64,000 nt of DNA from NCBI RefSeq assembly GCF_000237925.1, contig NW_017386022.1, positions 124,001 to 188,000 of the forward strand. The letters run 5' to 3'. The stretch's first letter is position 1; every line of letters starts with the position of its first letter. This document shows, one piece after another, positions 47,100 to 55,721 of the stretch. Origin of the DNA: Schistosoma mansoni (lineage: Eukaryota > Platyhelminthes > Trematoda > Strigeidida > Schistosomatidae). The notes under the pieces are model-generated. The model saw nothing but the letters and a program-made list of their open reading frames with translations, was not told the DNA's origin and did not search any database. The translations under genes were made by a program, and so were the position numbers.

Positions 47100-47460
47100 G
47101 TCATACAATAGCTAAGATGAATGCTCGTTAATTGGCCTTGTGGTTGGCCAAGGGAGGAGTAGGGGTTGGAGATATTTCTTCTGTACGCATAGCTCTGGTT
47201 TCTTCATTCCGATGGCCACTGCCTCCGCCGTTTGAAGGACTTTAAGCCTGACAAGCTTAGGCAAAAATTACTGACCCTATAAATAATTGAAAAAGATTGG
47301 TTTATACTGGCACTATGACCAGTTTGTACTAAATGGGCCAAAATCGAGCTGTTTACTTTCCTCATCAGACCTTTGCTTAGCCACACTGGGAGGTGTTCAC
47401 GAACACGAAAATGTAAATTCCTAGAACTTCGATGAATAAATTCAGAACCTTAGTTATTTT
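47100..47460 (-). mobile_element. Penelope-like element fragment, nuclease C-terminus (copy 4)
   Basis: The minus strand reads VREHLPVWLSKGLMRKVNSS, then ILAHLVQTGHSASINQSFSI and further remnants of the family ending (EAVAI-like). It overlaps in content with the end of the piece at 49801-50260, so the two are separate copies. Upstream domains are absent. Confidence 0.7.
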
Positions 47461-47837
47461 GAGTAACCTTGTAGGTCTGATTTTACCCTTAAAATCAACC
47501 ATGTCAACTCATTGTAATAAACATATAGTTATGTAATTTGTCAATGAATGATTATGTAATTCTTCTGAAAAACGAAAACTTTTAAATGTCTAAAATGTAG
47601 ATGAAAACCAATAATCAAATTGATAATATCTATTTATATTTCAGTAATGTATAAACCATATTAGCATACATGTTTTATTGAATAAAAAACTCCAATTAAA
47701 GTTCTATATTCTGTTAACACACTACATAATCATATATATATAGTGAATTCATATACATTTTGCTTGAACTTTGTAACCACAGATCGCTTTTAGAGTTACA
47801 TAAGCGAAGGAAGTATGTCACTAAACCAGAGGCCAGG

Positions 47838-47883
<46 letters not shown>

Positions 47884-48360
47884 TCAACTTCCATTAATTA
47901 TCTACTATTTGTATATTTAGTTTGATAAATATTGTTCATTACCTATAAACTTTTAATCAATTTTTTTTATTTTGTATTTTTTTTTCTTTTTCTCTTTTTT
48001 CTTTAAAATATTTGACCATGGTTACAATCTGAAACTTATTTTTTTTTCTTTTACAGATTTATATACATACGGTCAATGTGATATGATCCAAAAAAATAAT
48101 CGAAAGTGTTGTATGGCTGATTATTGTTGTATCTGTGGCTTGTTTTTTTTATATTTTGATTTGGAAAAGAAAATATATTTGAGTATAGATGAATGGTGTA
48201 ATGGAAGACAAAAGAAAAAGAACGAAAAAACTAAAAAAAATTATATCGAAAGTTAATCAATATAGATTGTATATTGATAGTTTGTATATTGATAGGTAAG
48301 TTTTGACAAATCAATACATCATTCATATTATATAATGGGAAAAAAACATAATAGATAATG
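47461..48360. other. 3' flank of PTB-like gene 3; low-complexity DNA
   Basis: It contains an (AT)n microsatellite at 47842-47881 and long T-rich runs at about 47960-48060. A TTTTCTTTTACAG acceptor-like site ends near 48056 on the plus strand, with a Cys-rich open stretch after it (see the note in findings). No gene is called. Confidence 0.4.
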
Positions 48361-48366
48361 TTTATT
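48361..48366 (-). terminator. candidate polyadenylation signal of PTB-like gene 3
   Basis: AATAAA on the minus strand, 45 bases after the stop codon of the gene at 48411-49313. The distance is plausible for a short 3' UTR. Confidence 0.4.
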
Positions 48367-48410
48367 GTTTATGTATGAGCATATGAAAAAGTTGATATTT
48401 TGTTTTATTT

Positions 48411-49313
48411 TTAATACCTATATGGTGAGTTTCTATGATGATCATCATTTCCATAACTATAAGTACTTCGTCTATCTGAATAAATGGAATTATTTCCCAA
48501 TGTTCCTTGACTTTTTGGTCTATACAGATACAAATAGACTGGACCATATTTATTGGTTATTAAACCTCTGTGTGGATCGTAAGTAAGATAGGTTACATCG
48601 AGTAGACTGTCAATAGTTCGACGTTTAATACTGGCAGTATGTGGTGGATTATAACTTTGTTTAACTGGTGAAACCATAACCGGTGATGGTATATAAACAG
48701 GGCTAATAGTATTACGTGCATAATCATTTTGATTAGTCTCCTGTGTTGAAATTGTTGCACGATTGTTTTCAATTTCAAAATTACTTACTGAACGTACACG
48801 ACCCACATCGTCAACGTAAACTTGTCGAATAGACGTTAAATCACGTAATACTTTATCCGTATCATTCATTGCCCGTCTAATATATTCACAAACTGTTTGT
48901 GCTGTTTCAGGAATTTTACATTTATATATTTCGTAGTATCTCATAGAACTATACATAGAATCTATACATAATACAAAAAAATGTGGATTATTTCTATTCA
49001 TGTATATTTCTTTAACTTCTTTATATAATACCCATGGACGAAATGGTATCTTACCAGATGCTTTATTTCGTTCAAAACTAATACGATCTTCTAATAAACT
49101 TCCGGTACAATGAGACTGTCGTTTGCGACGATATTTTTGCAGTAAATATAATGCTCTTGTTTCTGAAAAATGTTCTGCTGGACCAGCGTTTATACGATAT
49201 ATTGTACAAACATGTGTTTCATAAAATAAATGCTGTTTACTTCCAACATGACGTAGACAATCATCAATGTAATCATGTTCTTGTTGATAAGACATAATTT
49301 CTTTATTCCTCAT
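48411..49313 (-). CDS. PTB/PID-like domain protein 3 (single exon)
   Basis: A 300-residue protein. The ATG (49311-49313) has an in-frame TAA upstream at 49344-49346; a second Met is residue 7. Residues about 30-150 form the PTB-like region: THVCTIYRINAG (first strand), LLEDRISFERNKASGK, WVLYKEVKEIYMNRNNPHFF, VLCIDSMYSS, YYEIYKCKIP, and the closing helix ETAQTVCEYIRRAMN. A linker rich in Asn, Ser and Pro follows (residues 151-238). Then comes TYLTYDPHRGLITNKYGP at about 241-258, which matches the C-terminal motif of the protein at 15371-16309. The tail is rich in Tyr, Ser and Arg. No signal peptide or membrane segment is present. The family resemblance of the three genes is clear, but I do not know a named homologue. 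An adaptor role in phosphotyrosine or NPxY-type binding is inference only. Confidence 0.8.
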   Translation of the reverse strand: MRNKEIMSYQQEHDYIDDCLRHVGSKQHLFYETHVCTIYRINAGPAEHFSETRALYLLQKYRRKRQSHCTGSLLEDRISFERNKASGKIPFRPWVLYKEVKEIYMNRNNPHFFVLCIDSMYSSMRYYEIYKCKIPETAQTVCEYIRRAMNDTDKVLRDLTSIRQVYVDDVGRVRSVSNFEIENNRATISTQETNQNDYARNTISPVYIPSPVMVSPVKQSYNPPHTASIKRRTIDSLLDVTYLTYDPHRGLITNKYGPVYLYLYRPKSQGTLGNNSIYSDRRSTYSYGNDDHHRNSPYRY

Positions 49314-49800
49314 ATTGAAAAAATTTGCAAGTTTTTCTGACTTTTAAATATACTTAAGTAAATGTATATATCTATGCAATATAAACTTATGTATACGGTT
49401 GGAATAATAATGTTAACAGAGTTTTTATGGGAACTACTTATGAACGTATGAGCATATATATATATATATATCTGTATATATATCCATGTACATCACTGAA
49501 ATGAATGCAAAAATTTTTTTTTCAGAAAACTGCAACATGAATGACTAATTAACCAATTGATAATAGAATTTCAAAAAAAACATTTTTCACATAGTTACAA
49601 TTTTTTTTGAGTATTACTATTTAAAGTGGAAAAAAAATTAAAAAAAAGTTTACTTGTATTTGAAAACTTTTTTTAATCATAAGAAAATCAATCACTGTGT
49701 TAAAGACGTGTTTATGTGTAGAATTGAATCATATATAAACTATTACTTGAATTAATGACTTTCACAAAACAATAATAACAATTAGGAAGCAAAACACTTA
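49314..49800. other. 5' flank of PTB-like gene 3
   Basis: AT-rich, with an (AT)n tract near 49449-49490 and A/T homopolymers. It would hold the promoter of the minus-strand gene; no clear motif. Confidence 0.35.
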
Positions 49801-50260
49801 TTATACTTGTTTTTGCAACCATTTTGGTACATGTTCACCAACCCTAATTTTCAGATCACGATTGCTCCTCCCTATGTATGTGTGACCACACACACATTTA
49901 AATTTGTAAACGCAGTGGGATGTGACACAATCATTTTCATGTCTTTTAGGTTTTGAATGCAGCATGGACCTCGTTCTTTCTTTGATAATGACCTTCGCTA
50001 CACAATACATTTTATTGATGACTGATTTAAGGCTTTGTTTCAATAAAAGGTTATTTGAATCACCTCTAAATGGTAAGGTGATGTAGATAGGATTTTTCTC
50101 CACCAAGGCTACAGTAGGTCTCACTGTGCCATGAAATTTCCATCTATTGATAAGTTTAGGTGGATAACCATTCTCCATTAATGTCTTGTTTAACAACTTA
50201 ACATCATCAATAGCGTCGTTTGTACAAATACGATCAAGCCTGTTAAATACATAATTGATT
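49801..50260 (-). mobile_element. Penelope-like element fragment (copy 5)
   Basis: On the minus strand an open stretch of 131 codons reads LLNKTLMENGYPPKLINRW, then FRGDSNNLLLKQSLKSVINK, and ends in a GIY-YIG domain start, HCVYKFKCVCGHTYIGRSNR and LKIRVGEHVPKW. This is the zone between RT and nuclease. It is cut at both ends. Same subfamily as the pieces at 34.1 and 47.1 kb. Confidence 0.8.
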
Positions 50261-50299
50261 TACATTTCCATTAAAAAATACGACACCTAATTTTCTTTC

Positions 50300-50410
50300 T
50301 AAGTCTGACAGTGGTTAGCAATGGAATGCAAGATGTGGATTTTATTATAAATCTGTATCACGGAGTAAATGCATCAGGTTCTCAGTGATGATATTTACTC
50401 AAGTTAATAG
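50300..50410 (-). mobile_element. SMalpha-type SINE, faint remnant
   Basis: On the minus strand CACATCTTGCATTCCATTGC and TAACCACTGTCAGA echo the SMalpha 3' end (GGATTCCACTGC, TAGCCAC). The rest is barely recognisable. Confidence 0.4.
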
Positions 50411-51032
50411 CTTTCTTAAGTCAGGAAAAGAATGAATCCCGCATTCATATGTGAAGCAATAAGAGCATGGTTCGAATTCTAGTTGACTTACAAAACTCGA
50501 TTCAGATGGATCGAGATGACTAGCCTTAAATAAGAAATTAAGTGAAACCTGAGTATGTGTGCTATACAAGAACTTAAGTTTACTCAGCCTGCAAATGAAG
50601 GCAATGCCGAAAACTCCATGAAAAGAAACAGTATTGTTGTTAACATAGAAATTAAAACCTAGTTATGAATGAAAATTGATGTTTTGGCAAGAACTGTCTA
50701 TGCAGTCTTTCACACTGATCGAATGAGTTTCAAATAACAACTGAGACTTATACGTTACTTTTTAGACTTTTTAATTGATTTACGAACCCTCTGACTGTAT
50801 ATTCTACATTTTGAGTTTCAACAAATACAATACACAGTTGATAAATATGTTTATTTTCTAAATCTTGGTTGTCAGCAATCATTTATCATATAGTCAATTA
50901 GACTTATTTGAGAATGCCGAACAGAAAAAACATTATTAGCTGTACACTGGAAATATATATCCTGTTTAAAATAATATATTTCGAAATAATTCGCATTACA
51001 AGTGAATAGAAGAATTAGTATTTCCAAGAGAG
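50411..51032. other. no gene seen
   Basis: AT-rich DNA. A box-B-like GGTTCGAATTC near 50471 is alone and not enough to call a SINE. Confidence 0.35.
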
Positions 51033-51085
51033 GTTATTTTTTATGGGATTGGGTTACTAAATCCATGCTCAACCCTCCTACTTTT
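51033..51085 (-). mobile_element. short 5'-UTR fragment of the RTE-type LINE
   Basis: TTTTATGGGATTGGGTTACT, then AAATCCATGCTCAACCCTCC, matches the reverse of the RTE 5' UTR and the similar orphan piece at 30008-30140. Only about 50 bp remain. Confidence 0.5.
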
Positions 51086-51276
51086 CATTCTTTGCTAAAC
51101 GGAAAATCTGTGAAGCTACACTATTAGAATTTCTGCAATATTTTTTTCAAGAGACTTCAGTTGCTTTACAGATACAGACTTGAGGCTTATGCTCAATCTT
51201 CTAGATTTTTGCTTATCATTGTTTCTCTGTAAAGTGTGGTGAACATATTTTATCCAACTTTTTCAGAGCCTTTGAT

Positions 51277-51450
51277 TGTAGTGCCGTGCTTCGTTAATCA
51301 TTCACCTCGATAACCGATATAATAGAAATCTTAACGGTGCATAAAAATCAGAAGGCAATGAGAAGCGGCAGCTACAGTTTTATTGTCAAATGACGTAGGC
51401 CAGAAAGTTGTAAGCACATGAGCAAATATCAGCGAGCGAAACAAAAATGA
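51277..51450 (-). repeat. LTR family 1, partial copy
   Basis: The minus strand matches the last 180 bp of the candidate LTR at 4933-5442 and ends with the same CGGCACTACA. It is cut at its 5' side. It helps to fix the LTR end. A fossil. Confidence 0.6.
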
Positions 51451-51789
51451 CACGCATTAGAGATGGCAGGTAAGCCAACTCACTTTAATCAAGCGTTGAT
51501 TAATATTTATAGTCAGTCAAGAATAAATGACAAACATGTGATAAGTAGGATAAGAAGTGTACACACGCCTACGCTGATATAAAAATGGTCAGGGTTAATA
51601 AGTGAATAACTAACAAGGTGAAAACATGACTCATGATGGGTAGCTGAATTGACTTGTCCAGAATTTATGATAAGGCATATGGACTTAATACAACAACCGA
51701 TACTACATGATAATTCCGACACCATTCTAAAACTTTTATTTGTAACTGAAATATAGTTATCCATGTTACTCAAGTCATTGTAAATGAAG

Positions 51790-52500
51790 ACTAACATAAA
51801 TTGTGGTTCGCCGGGGCATGATCGAGGTTTCTAGCGACCATAGAGGCACATGTACTTAGATTGATGACGATCTCTGGAAGTTCCTTGACGTAGGAGACAA
51901 ACAGAATTTGACTTATTACAGTTCTCACAAATAGCTCCCTTAGTATTAGTTTCTAAGATATGACCATGAAGGTAGTTTGTATTCTATCTAGACGATGAAC
52001 AAGAATCTTTCCAATCTTCTTAATCAGGTGTCAGGTGATTCTCAGGTTTCTAAATTCTTTGGAGGCATGGTGTGCAGTTACTTGTCGAAAACTTTGTTAA
52101 AATCAATGTCGATTATATTGATTGACTTTCTAATATCGAGTAACTTTGTGAGGCTCTACCTTATTGATAGGAGGTTTAGAATTATCAATATATCGTTTCT
52201 GATGATGTACTGTATACTGTTTAATATGGGGTGTATTCACGAGAAGCTCATAGTTATCTTTTTAGTGATTCTTTTCTAAGTTTGTTACAATCACGTTTTA
52301 GAATGATAAATGGGTCTATAACTTAATAGTGTCCTATTGGATGTTTTTTGGTGGATGAAAGTGACTCCCATACCTTTCTGAGCTAGCCACAGGGGGGAAA
52401 GAAAGGAAGAGCTATTATAAGCATCTTAATTTGTCTCAACCTCTAAATTTGTGACTCGCCCGGTTTTGCCGGTTTTTTAATATCTGGAGTACCTAATGAG
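51790..52500 (-). mobile_element. CR1-like LINE fragment D (RT)
   Basis: On the minus strand the RT order is visible with breaks: LSYRPI (finger region, about 52330), SINIIDIDFNKVFDK (motif A, about 52100), FRNLRIT and KILVHRLDRI, then ISQILFVSYVKELPEIV (motif B to C) near 51900. It is degraded and lacks both ends. The preceding part reaches about 52500 (GKTGRVTNLE-like text). Similar to fragments A-C. Confidence 0.65.
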
Positions 52501-53684
52501 TTTATTACATTATCCTGAATAATAACCATAGTAACAGACTACCTTTAAATTTGTTATTTATTGAGAGTATATAATAAATTTTGCAAAGTAATTGTCCATA
52601 GCCTTTGTTTTGTTATTATTTTGTGCTTTATTGATCATGTTCTTCTATCTAAAACAGGCATCTGTTGAAATCTTTTAACCTCATAATTTATTGACAATGT
52701 ATACAAGTTAAGTTTCTAACTGTTATATAACACCCAGAACTTTTGTGATATACGCATTTTTGGTCGCCTCGTAGAGCAGCTTTTCTTTGGCGGTACAAAG
52801 ATATATGGTAATATTCCAGGTCATTAGATAAAAATCTTGCTAGTGATTCATAGAGACTGTTGCATCTCTTCCTTCGGACTGAGCAAATTAAGAACGTCTT
52901 CAGATAATTGGTTATAGAACTGTTTTAAGTATATCTATGGGGCTTTAATGAAGGGTACAGAGCCGATTATGTTTCAGTCTTTATGGAAATTGATCTCAAC
53001 TATGTTTTCTTTCAAAACGCTAATATGGGCTGGCGCAATGATACTGTATGATATAGCAGCAGTGAAATAAATCTTAGTATCAAGGTCATTTCAGAATTCG
53101 GAAAAGATTAGTGAAGTTTAGCGATTTTTTGAAACATTCGGCATAATAAATGTAAAATAGAGATATATGTTATACGACCTTGAACTATCACATCAGTGAA
53201 CGATTACCTTCCTACCTGTGTAAATGACTTATTAGTTAATATTGCCTAACTAACTATATCTATCTTAAGGTTAGCCTTTGTTCAATCTGAACTTTAGTGG
53301 AGATTTGTTCACTTTTAATGTTCTTAAGTAGGTAGCATGTTTGGCAAGGTGTATGCCCATTGACAAGTTATCACTTAAACAAAAACAATATAGGTCATAC
53401 TTCTATTCATTCCGCAGTTCATTTGATCCTATGACGAGGTCTATCTGGAGGTTGAAAAAATACCCAAACTCCACTCATTCATACATTGAAATGTTTAAAA
53501 TTTATCATTTGGTTACACGACATGTTGCTGGGAGATTCGTAAAAACGAAATATACTTCATACAAATTCTAGTAGATTACAGTTACTTAGCAACCAACATA
53601 TTTATTGAATGAAGTCAGTTTTACTTCTAATTGTTTAAACATACTTTCAGACTCCAATAATCCAGTTGAAGTAAGATTTTTTTA
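52501..53684. other. no gene supported
   Basis: Less AT-rich than the average and possibly a further decayed LINE region. No motif is firm enough to name it. Confidence 0.3.
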
Positions 53685-54190
53685 TATAGTTGAGATCATG
53701 AGTTAATTGAAGCTAGACCACCATCGAAAACCTGGAAGCACTGGATGACCGTTTCATCCTTTTGTGGGATTCTTCAGCAGTGCACATCCACAATCCTGCC
53801 TCACGAGATTTGATTTCAGAACCTATCAGTCTCGCGCGCGAGCGCCTAACCTTTAGACTATTGAGCCGGCATCGTACGGTGTTAATGTCTAACCTCAACT
53901 AATCCACGAAATTGAGCAACCATTCACTAATGTCTTCAGTGAGTTGCTATCTCAAAACAGAGCTGGTTGAACTCTACTGGTTACTGCTTCTCACTAGAAC
54001 TCCAGGAAATACCTCATGGAACCAGTCACTAGTGAGCATATGATCATTATCAGAAGGAGTTTTTGTGGAGATTTTAATAATTTTATATGGTTGAGATCAT
54101 GAGTCAATTGAAGCTAGACCACCATGGAAAACTTGGAAGCACTGGATGGCCGTTTCGTCCTTATGTGGGATCTCCACAAAACCTCTATCT
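53685..54190 (-). mobile_element. hammerhead SINE family 2, head-to-tail pair
   Basis: A full minus-oriented copy (53685 to about 54045) is followed in the same orientation by a second, partial unit starting ATTATCAGAAGG near 54047. The spacing from TCATGAGTTAATTGAAGC (53696) to TCATGAGTCAATTGAAGC (about 54098) is close to 400 bp. The second unit breaks in the ribozyme and ends with the family's inverted 3' end (ATCTCCACAAAACC). So it combines a tandem and a fold-back arrangement. Confidence 0.7.
53738..53783 (-). ncRNA. hammerhead ribozyme (family 2), core kept
   Basis: Minus strand: GCACTG with CAGTGC (stem I), CTGAAGA, stem II ATCC with GGAT, GAAA and the triplet ATC. The first stem II pair is A-U instead of G-C, changed on both strands so pairing is kept. 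This pair is normally G-C in active hammerheads, so activity may be reduced. Confidence 0.7.
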
Positions 54191-54754
54191 GATAAATTTT
54201 TTGTTAATTTTTATAAAACTATTTTATTAAATGTTACTTTCCTTTTAATTCTGGTTGAAAAATGCTCAAAAATAAATGAATTTAAAAACCCAAGTATAAA
54301 AAAAACCCAAAAAAACTGAATATTATTGTTTTGATACATTAAAAATTGTAATTTCTGAGCCAAAAAGCGCTTTATTTGAAAACAAATTGACTGATTGATT
54401 TACTCACATTATAAATGTTTACAGTATACCTACTCTTTGATATAACCATTTTGAGCATATTACATACAAAAAAAACACTTACTCCCATCAATCTTTTTTT
54501 TGAAATTTTTTGTATACTTAATTAATAATTATGCCATATGACAACATTTGCCTACGTCGTTTTTTGGATTGAATTCAGTCATAAGATACCCAATATTCTG
54601 TTCTTTTCTGTTTATTGATTTGTAATACTAAAAAGATTGGTGGAATATTTTGGCAGCTATCTGTCTAAGATATTATTTGATTTAGTATATAAATTTCTAA
54701 TGGAATGTTGGGTTGGTTACTGTTACATTAATGAAAGAAATTAGACTAAAGATT
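54191..54754. other. no gene seen
   Basis: AT-rich DNA between two SINE arrays. Confidence 0.4.
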
Positions 54755-55165
54755 ATTTTATTATCAGAAGGGTTTTTTGTTTGGATGTTATAGTAATTTT
54801 GGTAGTTGAGATCATGAGTCAATTGAAGCAACACCATCACATAACAATGAGATAGTGAGAAGCAGTGACAAGTGGAGTTCAACCGGGTCTGTTGTGAGAT
54901 AGTAACTCACCGAAGACAATGGTGGTTGTGTCGTTCAATTTCGTGGAATACTTAAAGTTAGACACTAACACCGTTAGACGCCAACTCAGTGGTCTAGGGG
55001 TTAAGGGTTCGCACTCCAGACTGATAGGTCCTGGGTTTGAATCTCGCGAGGCGGGATCGTGGATACGCACTGCTGAGGAGTCCCACAATAGGATGAAATG
55101 GCCGTCCAGTGCTTCCAAGTTTTCCATGTTGGTCTAGCTTCAATTGACTAATGATCTCAACTTTT
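54755..55165 (+). mobile_element. hammerhead SINE family 2, complete copy with short inverted arm
   Basis: A short minus-oriented tail (TTATCAGAAGGG, then GTTGAGATCATGAGTCAATT, to about 54828) is joined to a complete plus-oriented copy. In that copy box A is CTCAGTGGTCTAGGGGTTAA (about 54986-55005), box B is GGGTTTGAATCTC (55033-55045), then the ribozyme and the tail GCTTCAATTGACTAATGATC. The outer ends therefore form a 26-bp inverted repeat. This is the best copy for reading the family's structure. Confidence 0.8.
55067..55112 (+). ncRNA. hammerhead ribozyme (family 2), best copy
   Basis: Stem I GCACTG (55067-55072) pairs perfectly with CAGTGC (55107-55112). The core is CTGAGGAG (55073-55080). 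Stem II GTCC pairs with GGAT (one G-U). GAAA spans 55095-55098, then TGGCC and the triplet GTC at 55104-55106. Every invariant base is present. Cleavage would fall after 55106. The stem III zone ATGGCCGT is nearly palindromic, so a dimeric form is likely needed. Confidence 0.8.
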
Positions 55166-55721
55166 AAAGATTATTTATGAAGTGAAAAGTTGCTTCACAG
55201 TTAGGTAAAAAATTACTTATCATGGGGAACAAGTTTTGATTTAATCCGTTGTACTTTAGTGACTATGTGTTTCAATTGACACTTCATATTGGTCGAAACT
55301 AGATCCATATATGTGAATCATAAATGTGCATAAAATTTTTGTCTTCAAATTAATAAACTTTGGTTGATGATAACCACAAGTGACTTGATTTAAACAACTA
55401 CAAATCGAGTATCTGAGATTTCACTGCACAATAAAATTAACTTTTCTGGACATTCATTTAACAAGTGAGTTATCCATGTTGTACAAAACGTATTATGAAG
55501 TGACAGAACTATGATGGAAAATTTAATCAATGTCTGTTTTGTATCCAGTCATGAGAAAATCACCTATATATTACATGAATTTGTCTAGGTAACAAGCATC
55601 TACTATTGGAACTTTTCTTTTGACTAACAGTGTTCTTAAAACATTTCTGTTAGATTGAGTATAACAGATAATCTTTTTGTCTTCGGTACATAATCAGATA
55701 AAAAATGCAAAAATATGTAAT
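55166..55721. other. no gene seen
   Basis: AT-rich DNA up to the RTE 3' end. Confidence 0.4.

Noticed and set aside
47972-48256. Phe-rich 94-codon frame
   Set aside because: Its first half is translation of poly-T and there is no sign of a conserved protein. Only the part after the acceptor is noted, as a weak candidate exon.
47100-50260. One Penelope element split by insertion of the PTB-like gene 3 locus
   Set aside because: The two pieces overlap in content (both carry the RSxRxLxxRVxEHxPxWL region), so they are separate copies.
53341-53571. 76-codon frame at the left of the SINE array
   Set aside because: No family recognised. It may be LINE debris but cannot be supported.
54986-55045. 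tRNA gene in the tRNA-like segments of the SINEs
   Set aside because: Box A and box B are present, but the segment does not fold into a full cloverleaf and is always joined to a hammerhead and SINE tail. It is a SINE promoter, not a tRNA.
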